DNA of 64,000 nucleotides from DAHUYF01 sp963838385 (GTDB taxonomy: Bacteria; Pseudomonadota; Alphaproteobacteria; ATCC43930; CGMCC-115725), in assembly GCA_963838385.1 (NCBI GenBank), contig CAWIRE010000001.1, positions 1,922,001-1,986,000 of the forward strand, given 5' to 3'. The position numbers and the translations under genes were made by a program. Below, piece by piece: positions 28,846-38,118 of this stretch. The notes beneath the pieces are model-generated. The model ran no database searches and had not been told where the DNA came from. It saw only the letters and a list, made by a program, of their open reading frames with translations. The first letter of the stretch is position 1. The number at the start of each line of letters is the position of its first letter.

Positions 28846-29612
28846 CGGGTGATGACCGCGGCGAGGTCGTCGCTGAGGTAAGGGCCGGTGCGGATGGTGG
28901 GAATGCCGGCGGGCAGGCCTTTGCGCGCCGGATCGTCCTCGGCGAGGCTGGTCAGGACCGCGACCGGGATCTTGTTGGTGGTCGCCATCGCCGCCAGCGC
29001 CCGGGCAAGGTCGGTGCCCGGCAGCTCGGCCATGGTCGCCGAGGTGATGATGAGGTTGGGCTTCATGCGGATGGCGAGGGTGAAGGCCTCGGTCGCCGAT
29101 TGCGTCAGGATGGCGCGGATGCCGCAGGCGGCCAGGTCGCGCGCCACCAGCCGGCCGACCACGCGCGACGAGGTGACGAGCAGCGCCTCGACGTTGCGCA
29201 GCTCGATCTCGTCGGGATTGAAGGCGTGCGGGATCGGCAGCGCGCGCAGCACGGTGGCGATGGTGGCGTCGTCGACGCGGTGGCCCTCCATCGCCTTCGC
29301 CATGGCATCGATATGCGCGCGGATGTCGAGCAGCGCGCTCTCGGCCTGGGCGGGCTCGATGTCGTCGAGATAGTTCTCCAGCCGGTGCGCCACCAGCGAG
29401 ACCAGGGGAAAGCCCGAGGCCTCGCCCATGCCTTTCAGCGTGTGCGTGTCGCGGCGAAGCTGCGCGGCGACGGCGGCGAAGGCAGCCTTGCCCTCGATCA
29501 CCTCCTCGACCAGACGGTCCATGCCGGCGAGCCGCTCGTCCAATTCCTCGCGGAAGGACTGGCGCAGATTGGCGAAGGGATCCTCGATATGCGCCTGGGG
29601 GCTCGAGACCAT
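28830..29612 (-). CDS. Hpt-domain protein with degenerate receiver-like domain
   Basis: A 260-residue cytoplasmic protein. The N-terminal histidine phosphotransfer domain (about 15-115) has the phospho-histidine motif DTHTLKGMGEASGF. The C-terminal part (about 140-255) has receiver-like order and ends in a KIPVAVLTS-type strand. However, the acidic pocket is missing (VEALLVTSS) and the phospho-accepting Asp is replaced (LIITSATM). It may relay phosphate from a hybrid kinase such as the one 3 kb upstream, with the pseudo-receiver serving as binding surface (inference). The ATG start has AAGGAAGC upstream. Confidence 0.7.
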   Translation of the reverse strand: MVSSPQAHIEDPFANLRQSFREELDERLAGMDRLVEEVIEGKAAFAAVAAQLRRDTHTLKGMGEASGFPLVSLVAHRLENYLDDIEPAQAESALLDIRAHIDAMAKAMEGHRVDDATIATVLRALPIPHAFNPDEIELRNVEALLVTSSRVVGRLVARDLAACGIRAILTQSATEAFTLAIRMKPNLIITSATMAELPGTDLARALAAMATTNKIPVAVLTSLAEDDPARKGLPAGIPTIRTGPYLSDDLAAVITRYGIG

Positions 29613-29720
29613 GGCTGCTTCCTTTGTGCGGCAGGGCCCGCGGCGCCGCGTCGCGCCGGCGGGCTGCGGCCTGATCAGGCTAGGCCAGGCCGGCTAAGGA
29701 TTCGTTTACGCCTCGCGCGC

Positions 29721-30056
29721 CTAACCGATGAGCAGGATCTCGCCGGCCTCGACCGCGATGCGCGCCGGCCGCAGGCTTTTGCCGAGGCAAGGCCCGTCGA
29801 TGCAATAGCCGTCCGCGATGCGAAAGCGTGCGCCATGGGTGCTGCACAGCAGATGCGTGCCGTCGCGGTCGAGGAAGCGGTCGGGCAGGAAATTGAGCGG
29901 CGTGCCGAGATGCGGGCAGGCATTGTCATAGGCGTAGAGCGCGCCCGCCTTGCGCACCACCAACACCGCCTGGAGATCGGGGCCCGAGCCGAAGCGGAAG
30001 CCGCGGCCGGCGCCTTCCGCCACCTCGTCGGCGCGGCAGAGCGGCCGACGGGTCAC
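29721..30056 (-). CDS. Rieske [2Fe-2S] domain protein
   Basis: A 111-residue single-domain Rieske ferredoxin-like protein. Cluster ligands are visible as CPHLGTPL (Cys-x-His) and CSTHGARF (Cys-x-x-His). Size and motif fit NirD/BphF-like electron carriers. The start GTG 30056 lies in a GTGA overlap with the stop of the EVE gene, so both are translated from one message. Its redox partner is not visible nearby. Confidence 0.85.
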   Translation of the reverse strand: MTRRPLCRADEVAEGAGRGFRFGSGPDLQAVLVVRKAGALYAYDNACPHLGTPLNFLPDRFLDRDGTHLLCSTHGARFRIADGYCIDGPCLGKSLRPARIAVEAGEILLIG

Positions 30057-30466
30057 GGCTTGACGCCCGCCATGCCGCACACCAGCCGCCACTCCTCCGC
30101 CGAGACCGGCACCACCGAGAGCCGCGACTGCCGCACCAGCGCGAAATCGGCGAGCTTCTTCTCCGCCTTGATCTGCGCCAGGGTGACCGGACTCTTCACC
30201 GGCGCCACCGGCTTCACATCGACCATGACGAAGCGACCGCTCTTGTCGCCGGGATCGGGATAGGCCGCCTTGACGATCTCGACGATGCCGACGATCGCGA
30301 GGCCCTCGTTGGAGTGATAGAAGAAGGCGCGGTCGCCCACCGCCATCGCCTTCAGATTGTTCGCCGCCTGGAAGTTGCGTACGCCGTTCCAGGTGGTGCG
30401 GCCGTCCTTGACGAGCTGCTCCCAGGAATAGGCGGAAGGCTCGGATTTCAGCAGCCAATGGCGCAT
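30053..30466 (-). CDS. EVE-domain protein
   Basis: A 137-residue EVE (PUA-like) domain protein. It begins MRHWLLKSEPSAYSWEQLVK and contains WNGVRNFQAANNLKAM and FFYHSNEGLAIVGIVEIV, the conserved pocket of the family that binds modified bases in nucleic acid. Bacterial EVE proteins are thought to act in RNA modification or DNA defence contexts; no defence genes are nearby here. It starts 10 nt after tam and overlaps the Rieske gene by 4 nt, so tam-EVE-Rieske form an operon. Confidence 0.9.
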   Translation of the reverse strand: MRHWLLKSEPSAYSWEQLVKDGRTTWNGVRNFQAANNLKAMAVGDRAFFYHSNEGLAIVGIVEIVKAAYPDPGDKSGRFVMVDVKPVAPVKSPVTLAQIKAEKKLADFALVRQSRLSVVPVSAEEWRLVCGMAGVKP

Positions 30467-30476
30467 CGCATTGATC

Positions 30477-31265
30477 CTATCTGGCGCGGGCGACGAGGAA
30501 GAGGCGGCGGAACGGCAGCAGCGTCTTGCCGTCGGCGCGGCGCGGATAGGCTGCGCGCAGCTTGGCGCCATAGGCGGCGAGAAAGGCCTCGCGCTCGGCA
30601 CCGGCGAGCGCGTCGGTGACCGGCCGCAGCGCCGTGCCGCTCACCCAGTGCAGCACCGGGTCGGCGCCATCGAGCACGTGCAGATACTCGGTCTCCCAGA
30701 AATCGAGCCCGTCGCCGGCGAGCGGCGCCAGCAGGTCGTAATACCGGTCGGGCGGCGCCACCGGCTCGTCGCCCAGCACCGTGGCGCCGCCCATCACCGG
30801 CGCCAGCGTCGCGGCCCACGGGCCTGCCGCCGCGGTCTCGCGCATCAGCACATGCGAGGGCTGGTCGAAATTGCGCGGCATCTGCACCGCCAGCACGCCG
30901 CCGGGCACCAGCTGGCGCAGCAGATGGGGAAAGAGTCGCGCGTGCGCGCCCAGCCATTGCAGGGTGGCGTTGGAGAAGATCAGCGCTCCCTTCTCCGTCG
31001 CCGACCAGCGGGCGATATCGGCCTCGACCCAGCGGATCGGCGCCGGCTCGGCAGCGGCCTTGGCCAGCATCTCGCGCGAGCGGTCGAGCGCGGTGAGCGC
31101 CCGGCCGGGCCAGCGCTGGGCGATGGCGCGGGCATGGACGCCGGTGCCGCAGCCGAGTTCGTAGAGCGGCCCCGCCGGCAGTTCGCCGACCCGCGCCAGG
31201 AGGTCGAAGCCCGGCCGCAGCCGCTCGTCGGCGAATTTGAGGTAGAGCGTCGGATCCCAGGTCAT
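30477..31265 (-). CDS. tam: Trans-aconitate 2-methyltransferase
   Basis: A 262-residue SAM-dependent methyltransferase that methylates trans-aconitate, a by-product inhibiting the TCA cycle. The start MTWDPTLYLKFADERLRPGF is the Tam signature. The SAM-binding motif I is LYELGCGTGVHA, with acidic loop ALDRS and motif IV IFSNATLQWL. ATG 31265 follows a GGCGGGGG stretch; an in-frame ATG four codons upstream is less likely. First gene of the tam-EVE-Rieske unit, divergent from the sulfite operon. Confidence 0.9.
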   Translation of the reverse strand: MTWDPTLYLKFADERLRPGFDLLARVGELPAGPLYELGCGTGVHARAIAQRWPGRALTALDRSREMLAKAAAEPAPIRWVEADIARWSATEKGALIFSNATLQWLGAHARLFPHLLRQLVPGGVLAVQMPRNFDQPSHVLMRETAAAGPWAATLAPVMGGATVLGDEPVAPPDRYYDLLAPLAGDGLDFWETEYLHVLDGADPVLHWVSGTALRPVTDALAGAEREAFLAAYGAKLRAAYPRRADGKTLLPFRRLFLVARAR

Positions 31266-31363
31266 CCCCCGCCTCACCGCCGGTTGCGCCCGTCCGGGTC
31301 ATAGCCGATCGCGCCCGGCAGGCAAAGCGTCCCGCGCCCGACGCCGAGAGGATATAATACTAT

Positions 31364-31415
31364 AATAATATGTATTATTCGTGCAATTGACACTGCATGA
31401 TGTACAAATTACATT
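31364..31415 (+). promoter_or_regulatory. Promoter of the sulfite reduction operon with upstream AT dyad
   Basis: TTGACA at 31387-31392, exactly 17 bp, then TACATT at 31410-31415: a strong housekeeping-type promoter. Directly upstream AATAAT-ATGT-ATTATT (31364-31379) is an inverted repeat in an AT-rich island, rare in this genome, placed where an activator would bind. Transcription would start about 130 nt before the cysG-like gene. Confidence 0.6.
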
Positions 31416-31550
31416 GATCCACAGGCCGGACTTGACGCTCGGCGTGCGGGCGCTCGCGACATGCCCCGCCGAACCCGGCACCGGGATGGATGTAAGGATC
31501 GAGGCCATGCGCAGGTCGTTGCCGACCGAAGCGCTGCAGGAGGCGCGCTG

Positions 31551-32180
31551 ATGCTGCCGCTGGTGATGGATGTGAGCCGGCTCAAGCTGATCCTGATCGG
31601 CGAGGGCGCCGCGGCCGAGCGCCGCCTGGCGCTGCTGGATGCGGCCGGCGCGGCCGATCTCACGATCTATGCCGAGGCGCCCTCCGCGGCGCTGGCGCTG
31701 GCGGCGGGGCGGCGGCTCGTCACCCGCTGGCCTACGGCACCGGAGCTGGCGGCGGCGCGTCTCGTCTTCATCAGCGACCGCGCCAGCCCCGTCGCAAGCA
31801 GCCTTGCCGAGCTGTCCCGCGCGCTGGGCACGCTGGTGCATGTCGAGGACGCGCCGGCGCTCTCGGATGTGCAATCGCCGGCCGTGCTGCGCCGCGGCGA
31901 TCTCACCATTGCGGTCTCGACCGGCGGCAAGAGCCCCGGTCTCGCGGTGCAGGTGAAGCGCTTCCTCGGCACGCTGTTCGGTCCGGAATGGCAGGAGCGG
32001 CTGGAGACGCTGGCGGCCCTGCGCCGCGGCTGGCGCGCCTCGGGCGTCGGGGCCGAGACCGTCGCCCGCTGGAGCGACGGCTGGGTCGCCCGCCAAGGCT
32101 GGCTGCCGGCGAACGACACCGCCGAAGCCGAGACCGCGCCCGCGCGTGACGCCGGCCGGCTCCCCTCCGCGCGGCATTGA
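31551..32180 (+). CDS. cysG: Siroheme synthase N-terminal type: precorrin-2 dehydrogenase/ferrochelatase
   Basis: A 209-residue Met8p/CysG-N-like protein that oxidises precorrin-2 to sirohydrochlorin and inserts iron to make siroheme. The NAD-binding start LPLVMDVSRLKLILIGEGAA, the segment LVHVEDAPALSDVQSPAVLR, and ISTGGKSP-like AVSTGGKSPGLAVQVKR are present. The methyltransferase half of full CysG is absent, so uroporphyrinogen methylation must come from another gene. ATG 31551 follows AGGAGG. It begins the sulfite reductase operon, which needs siroheme. Confidence 0.87.
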   Translation: MLPLVMDVSRLKLILIGEGAAAERRLALLDAAGAADLTIYAEAPSAALALAAGRRLVTRWPTAPELAAARLVFISDRASPVASSLAELSRALGTLVHVEDAPALSDVQSPAVLRRGDLTIAVSTGGKSPGLAVQVKRFLGTLFGPEWQERLETLAALRRGWRASGVGAETVARWSDGWVARQGWLPANDTAEAETAPARDAGRLPSARH

Positions 32181-32197
32181 GCGGCGGAGAGAGCGTC

Positions 32198-32536
32198 ATG
32201 CCCGATGGCCGTATCGCTGCTGTTCCCCGCGCGCCGGGAAGGTCTGCCGCCGACGCCGAGACGCAGCATGTGGTGACCGGCAACCGGCTGCGCGACGGCG
32301 TGCCCGTTTACTTCACCGGCGCGGGAGGCTGGTCGCCGGCGCTCGTCGAGGCGCGGCACGTCGCCGCCGGCGAGGCCGAGGCGCTGCTGGCCGAGGCGCA
32401 GGCCGGCGCACCGCCCCATCCCGTCATCGGGCCCTATCTGATCGAGGCCGTGCTGCGCGACGGCCGCCTCGTCCCGCTCAGCCTGCGCGAGGAGATCCGC
32501 GCCTTCGGGCCGACGGTGCGGGCGGGCGAGCCCTGA
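32198..32536 (+). CDS. DUF2849 protein of sulfite reductase operons
   Basis: A 112-residue protein. It contains VTGNRLRDGVPVYFTGAGGW and ends in a short acidic helix and the LIEAVLRDGRLVPLSLREEI segment, features of DUF2849. This family is regularly found between siroheme synthase and sulfite reductase in alphaproteobacteria; its action is unknown but must be tied to sulfite reduction. ATG 32198 follows GGAGAG; an upstream TTG overlapping the cysG stop is less likely. It lies 17 nt after cysG. Confidence 0.78.
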   Translation: MPDGRIAAVPRAPGRSAADAETQHVVTGNRLRDGVPVYFTGAGGWSPALVEARHVAAGEAEALLAEAQAGAPPHPVIGPYLIEAVLRDGRLVPLSLREEIRAFGPTVRAGEP

Positions 32537-32556
32537 CTCAATCCGGGAGATCGAGC

Positions 32557-34195
<1,639 letters not shown>

Positions 34196-34209
<14 letters not shown>

Positions 34210-34690
34210 GGACGGGCGCGTCATCGCCGATCCCTGGCACCATCTCGACGATGCCCAGGCGCTGCCGGACGGCGCGCCGGCAAGCGTATCGCTGCAGCGC
34301 TGGACCGCCGAGCGCGACGCGCTCCTCGGCCGCGACGGGCCCCTCGGGGTGCGCCTGCCCAACGATGTCTCGCCGCTCGAGCTCGCGGCGGATGTCGGGC
34401 GCCTCGGCCTGGTCACGCTCGCCTTCCCGCGCTTCACCGACGGGCGCGCCTATTCGCAGGCGCGGCTGCTGCGCTCGCGGCTCGGTTTCCGCGGCGAGCT
34501 GCGCGCCACCGGCAACGTGCTGCGCGACCAGCTGTTGTTCATGCGCCGCTGCGGCATCGACGCGTTCGAGGTCGGCGAGCGGGCGCTGGTCGAGAATTGG
34601 GCGGCCGCCCTCGGCGAGTTCGACGTCTTCTACCAGCCGGGCGAGGACGGCCGCCCGTGGGTCGCCCGCCAGCGCGCGGCGGCCGGCTGA
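34196..34690 (+). CDS. DUF934 protein (CysX-like, sulfite reduction)
   Basis: A 164-residue protein of DUF934. The conserved core is FTDGRAYSQARLLRSRLGFR followed by GELRATGNVLRDQLLFMRRC and GIDAFEV. The family is nearly always encoded directly after the sulfite reductase hemoprotein and is thought to help its assembly or electron supply; the mechanism is unknown. Start ATG 34196 lies inside the end of cysI, so translation is coupled. No cysH (APS/PAPS reductase) follows; the operon stops here. Confidence 0.85.
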
Positions 34691-34790
34691 AGCGCGGGGT
34701 TCCCTCCTCGCGCCGTCTACGCCACACTCGGGCCAACGCCGCCGGCGGGTGGCGGCGTACCCCGAGACCGAGAAGCAACAGGAGGAAGGC

Positions 34791-35453
34791 ATGTCACTGT
34801 CGATTGGCGATACCGCGCCGGATTTCGAAGCCGAGACGACGCAGGGCCGCATTCGCTTCCACGACTGGATCGGCGACAGCTGGGCAGTGCTGTTCTCGCA
34901 TCCCAAGGACTTCACGCCGGTCTGCACCACCGAGCTCGGCTACATGGCGCGCATGAAGCCCGAATTCGACAAGCGCCACACCAAGATCATCGGCCTCAGC
35001 ATCGATGCCGTGCAGGACCATGGCCGCTGGGCGAACGACATCAAGGAGACGCAGGGCACGGCGCCGAACTATCCCATCATCGGCGATCCCGAGCTCAAGG
35101 TCGCCAAGCTCTACAACATGCTGCCGGCCGCCGCTTCCGGCGACGCGACCAAGCGGACGGCCGCCGACAATCAGACCGTGCGCAACGTCTTCGTCGTCGG
35201 CCCCGACAAGAAGCTCAAGCTGATCCTGGTCTATCCCATGACCACCGGGCGGAATTTCGACGAGGTGCTGCGCGTCATCGATTCGCTGCAGCTCACCGCC
35301 AAGCACCGCGTGGCGACGCCGGCCAATTGGAAGCCCGGCGATGACGTGATCATCTCCGGCTCGGTCTCCGACGAGGAGGCCAAGAAGATCTATCCGCAAG
35401 GCTGGAAGGCGCCGCGTCCCTATCTGCGCATCGTGCCGCAGCCGAAGGGCTAG
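34791..35453 (+). CDS. 1-Cys peroxiredoxin (Prx6 type)
   Basis: A 220-residue peroxiredoxin reducing hydrogen peroxide and organic peroxides. The peroxidatic Cys45 lies in HPKDFTPVCTTELGYMARM. Length and the long C-terminal arm (VSDEEAKKIYPQGWKAPRPY) are those of the Prx6/1-Cys group. ATG 34791 follows AGGAGG at good spacing. The 100-nt gap after DUF934 suggests a separate promoter, not clearly seen. It ends before a strong GC hairpin shared with the convergent ABC permease gene. Confidence 0.93.
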   Translation: MSLSIGDTAPDFEAETTQGRIRFHDWIGDSWAVLFSHPKDFTPVCTTELGYMARMKPEFDKRHTKIIGLSIDAVQDHGRWANDIKETQGTAPNYPIIGDPELKVAKLYNMLPAAASGDATKRTAADNQTVRNVFVVGPDKKLKLILVYPMTTGRNFDEVLRVIDSLQLTAKHRVATPANWKPGDDVIISGSVSDEEAKKIYPQGWKAPRPYLRIVPQPKG

Positions 35454-35459
35454 GCTCGG

Positions 35460-35489
35460 GCGAGCGGCCGGCCGCGGCCGGCCGCTCGC
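35460..35489. terminator. Perfect GC hairpin between convergent genes
   Basis: Arms of 14 bp, GCGAGCGGCCGGCC and its exact complement, with a 2-nt centre fill the gap between the peroxiredoxin stop and the stop of the convergent permease gene. There is no T tract. It probably works as a bidirectional transcription block. Confidence 0.5.
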
Positions 35490-35490
35490 G

Positions 35491-36297
35491 TCAGCGCCAT
35501 TTGAGCAGGGCCTTCTCGGCGAGCCCGATGAGCCCGCCGAAGCCCAATCCCAGCAGCGAGACGACGACCACCCCCGCCATCAGCTCGTCCGGGCGGCTGA
35601 GATTGCCCTCGGTCAGCAGGAAGGCGCCCAGGCCGAACTCGGCGCCGATCATCTCGGCCGACACCACCAGCAGCAGCGCCGTCGACACCGAGATGCGGCA
35701 GCCGGCGAGGATCGAGGGCAGCGCCGCCGGCAGGATGACCTTGCGCAGGATCGCGCCCATCGGCAGGTTGAAGCTCTGCGCCATGCGGATGAGCGTGCGC
35801 GGCACCGCATCGACGCCGCTGAAGGTGGCGATCGCCGTGGGAAAGAACACGCCCGCGGCGATGGTCGCGACCTTGGGCGCCTCGCCGATGCCGAGCCAGA
35901 GGATGAGCAGCGGCAGCAGCGCGATCTTGGGAATGGGGTAGAGCGCCGAGATCAGCGGCATGCCGACGGCGCGCGCGCGCGAGGAGAGCCCCATGCCCAG
36001 GCCGGTGGCGAGTCCCAGCGCGCTGCCGAGAACCCAGCCGAGGCCGATGCGCAGCAGCGAGACCGAGAGGTTCTGCCACAGCGCGCCCGAGAGGGTGAGG
36101 CGCCACAGCGCCACGGCGATGTCGACCGGCGCCGGCAGGAACACCGGCGAGACCCAGCCCAGCGACAGCACCGCCTGCCACAGCGCCAGCAGCACCGGGA
36201 AGGTGAGCCAGGAATAGGCCGGCCGCGGCAGCGGCAGAAAGCCGCCGCCGCGAAAGGCCACCGCGCGCGGCGGCGGTGCCGAGACCTCCTCAGACAT
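35491..36297 (-). CDS. ABC transporter permease, SsuC/TauC type
   Basis: A 268-residue inner-membrane permease with six or seven helices. The EAA loop region is FNLPMGAILRKVILPAALPS, followed by ILAGCRISVSTALLLVVSAE as in nitrate/sulfonate/taurine permeases. It starts 8 nt inside the end of the ATPase gene, so translation is coupled. No substrate-binding protein gene is next to the pair; the substrate could be a sulfonate, nitrate-like ion or pyrimidine precursor, undetermined from sequence. Confidence 0.87.
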   Translation of the reverse strand: MSEEVSAPPPRAVAFRGGGFLPLPRPAYSWLTFPVLLALWQAVLSLGWVSPVFLPAPVDIAVALWRLTLSGALWQNLSVSLLRIGLGWVLGSALGLATGLGMGLSSRARAVGMPLISALYPIPKIALLPLLILWLGIGEAPKVATIAAGVFFPTAIATFSGVDAVPRTLIRMAQSFNLPMGAILRKVILPAALPSILAGCRISVSTALLLVVSAEMIGAEFGLGAFLLTEGNLSRPDELMAGVVVVSLLGLGFGGLIGLAEKALLKWR

Positions 36298-37072
36298 CGG
36301 CCACCTCGCGCTCGGCGCTCCACGCCTCGTCGCGGATCAGCGCCCACAGCCGCCGTCCGAGCGCGGCAAGCTCCGCCTGCGCGGCCGGCGCCCCGCGCTC
36401 GCGCTGCGGCAGCGGGATCGCCACCACCTCCTTGATCCGTCCCGGGCGGCGCGACAGCACGACGACGCGGTCGGCGAGCCGCAGCGCCTCGGCGAAATTG
36501 TGCGTGACGTAGATCGCCGCCACCCGCTCGCGCAGCAGCAGGTCGAGGAAATCCTCCATCAGCAGCTCGCGCGTCTGCGCGTCGAGCGCCGAGAGCGGCT
36601 CGTCCATCAGCAGCACCGCCGGACGCACCACCAGCGCGCGAGCGATGCCGACGCGCTGGCGCATGCCGCCGGAGAGCTGCTTCGGCAGGACCTGGGCGAC
36701 ATCGGCGAGGCCGGTGCGCCGCAGCGCATCGCCGACGCGCCGCTCGCGCTCGCGCCGGTCGAGCGGATGATGCTCGAGCGGGAAGGCGACGTTGTCGGCC
36801 ACGCTGCGCCAGGGCAGCAGGGCGAAATCCTGGAAGATATAGGTGAGCGGGTTGAGGCAATCGGCTGGCGGCGCGCCCAGCAGCCGGACGCTGCCCTCGC
36901 TCGGCGCCAGGATGCCGCCGGCGATGCCGAGGAGCGTCGACTTGCCGCAGCCGGAGGGGCCGATCACCGCGACGATCTCGCCGCTGCGCACCGCCAGCGA
37001 GACATCCTCGAGCACCGTCAGCTCTTCATAGGCGTGGCGCTTCACCTCGACGATCAGATCCAATTGGCGCAT
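36290..37072 (-). CDS. ABC transporter ATP-binding protein, SsuB/TauB type
   Basis: A 260-residue ATPase. Walker A is GPSGCGKSTLL (about residues 45-55), the Q-loop IFQDFALLPWRSVADNV, the signature LSGGMRQRVGIARAL, Walker B VLLMDEPLSALD, and the switch His in YVTHNFAEA. Start ATG 37072 is chosen because the conserved domain begins directly after it; longer frames upstream have no similarity. It pairs with the permease at 35491. Upstream (37179-37198) a TTGTC-N10-GACAA dyad may control it. Confidence 0.88.
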   Translation of the reverse strand: MRQLDLIVEVKRHAYEELTVLEDVSLAVRSGEIVAVIGPSGCGKSTLLGIAGGILAPSEGSVRLLGAPPADCLNPLTYIFQDFALLPWRSVADNVAFPLEHHPLDRRERERRVGDALRRTGLADVAQVLPKQLSGGMRQRVGIARALVVRPAVLLMDEPLSALDAQTRELLMEDFLDLLLRERVAAIYVTHNFAEALRLADRVVVLSRRPGRIKEVVAIPLPQRERGAPAAQAELAALGRRLWALIRDEAWSAEREVADV

Positions 37073-37178
37073 CTCCCGGCCCGTCCGGCGGCATTCTGGC
37101 GCGGCGCCGCCACGATGCAACGGTGCCCGCGCCCGCATCGCGCGTCCCAAATATTCGCCGGCGGCCGATCGCTCAACA

Positions 37179-37198
37179 TTGTCGATAATTTTAGACAA
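37179..37198. promoter_or_regulatory. Dyad in the divergent gap upstream of the ABC pair
   Basis: TTGTC-N10-GACAA at 37179-37198 in a small AT-rich patch between the ABC operon and the plus-strand small ORF. The gap 37073-37317 holds no other clear signal. It is a possible regulator site for one or both divergent units. Confidence 0.3.
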
Positions 37199-37317
37199 AT
37201 CCGAACAACTCGAGAAGCAAGGCATTTTAGGAAGATGTCGATGGCGGTCGACGCTCATTTTACTTTGATTTAACGGACAGGCGGCAAAATCGGCGGATCG
37301 AAAGGCGGAGAGGCGGA

Positions 37318-37476
37318 ATGGAGATGATATCGGGGATCGCGCTGCGGCTCGTGCACAGCCGGCCGTTCGTCGGCCAAGCGGACGATCTCGCGATCATGCT
37401 GCTGGTCTCGGCGGGCGGCCTGATGACCGAGCTCCTCGTGCTCGCCGCCGGGCTCACTCTGCCGCTGTACGACTAG
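37318..37476 (+). CDS. Small ORF, 52 aa, with hydrophobic C-terminal half
   Basis: A 52-codon frame starts MEMISGIALRLVHSRPFVGQ and continues with an acidic patch (ADDL). A stretch of about 25 hydrophobic residues then ends in PLYD. GGCGGAGAGG precedes the ATG at suitable distance. A strong plus-strand terminator begins 41 nt after its stop, and no other plus-strand gene is present to use it, so this ORF is likely transcribed. No family recognised. It could be a small membrane peptide. Confidence 0.45.
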   Translation: MEMISGIALRLVHSRPFVGQADDLAIMLLVSAGGLMTELLVLAAGLTLPLYD

Positions 37477-37516
37477 ATTACCAGGATACTTCGCCGGTTT
37501 TTCTCGCGCGCGCGAC

Positions 37517-37568
37517 GGCCGCGGCTGGTGGGGGCCCCCCTCGCCCTACCAGCCGCGGCCAATTTTTT
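37517..37568 (+). terminator. Rho-independent terminator after the 52-aa ORF
   Basis: Perfect 13-bp stem GGCCGCGGCTGGT / ACCAGCCGCGGCC (37517-37529 and 37548-37560) followed by AATTTTTT at 37561-37568. The T tract lies only on the plus-strand side, so the terminator serves plus-strand transcription. It also lies just past the end of the minus-strand thpR gene, without a T tract in that direction. Confidence 0.85.
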
Positions 37569-37584
37569 GCCGATCGTCCGCGCT

Positions 37585-38109
37585 TCAGCCCAGCGGATAA
37601 TCGGCCTGATCCTCGTAGATCGCGCCGCTCTTGGTGAGATAGCTCGCCACCAGGCTGAACTGCTCCACGGCAAAGGGCGCGGCGCGGAACAGCGCGTGCT
37701 CGGCGATGAAGGAGCGCAGCTTCACTTCGCCGACACTGCGCAGCCGCGCCAGCGTCACATGCGGCGCATAGCGCCGCGTCTCCGGCTCGAGGCCGAGGCG
37801 CACCAGCGCGCTCTCGACCTTGTCGCGCAGATGGACCAGCGGCGGGCTCTTGTCGACGCCGACCCAGAGCATGCGGTCGCCGAAATGGCCGACGCCGGCG
37901 AGCGCCACCGCGAAGCGCGGCGCCTGGATCTTGGCCAGCGCTTCGTCGATATCGCCCGCCTGCGCCTCATCGACCTCGCCGATGAAGCGCAGCGTCAGAT
38001 GGTAATTGCCGGGATCGACCCAGCGCGCCCCGGGCACGCCCGAGCACAGCAGCGACAGGCGCAGCTTCAGCTCGGGCGGAAGGGCGATGCCGACGAACAG
38101 GCGCAGCAT
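37585..38109 (-). CDS. thpR: RNA 2',3'-cyclic phosphodiesterase (2H family)
   Basis: A 174-residue 2H phosphoesterase (LigT/ThpR). The two catalytic HxTx motifs are HLTL (about His37, GNYHLTLRFIGEV) and HVTL (about His125, YAPHVTLARLR). It starts MLRLFVGIALPPELKLRLSL, as usual for the family. It opens 2',3'-cyclic phosphates of RNA; the cellular purpose is unclear. It follows the FIST gene by 9 nt. Confidence 0.9.
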   Translation of the reverse strand: MLRLFVGIALPPELKLRLSLLCSGVPGARWVDPGNYHLTLRFIGEVDEAQAGDIDEALAKIQAPRFAVALAGVGHFGDRMLWVGVDKSPPLVHLRDKVESALVRLGLEPETRRYAPHVTLARLRSVGEVKLRSFIAEHALFRAAPFAVEQFSLVASYLTKSGAIYEDQADYPLG

Positions 38110-38118
38110 GGCAACGCA

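Noticed and set aside
30053..30466. EVE protein as part of a phage defence island
   Set aside because: Neighbours are tam and a Rieske protein in a housekeeping-like operon; no nuclease, methylase or other defence gene is near.
31266..31550. A riboswitch (for example cobalamin or SAM) before the sulfite operon
   Set aside because: No conserved riboswitch core or paired elements could be traced in this AT-rich leader; only promoter-like elements and one dyad are seen.
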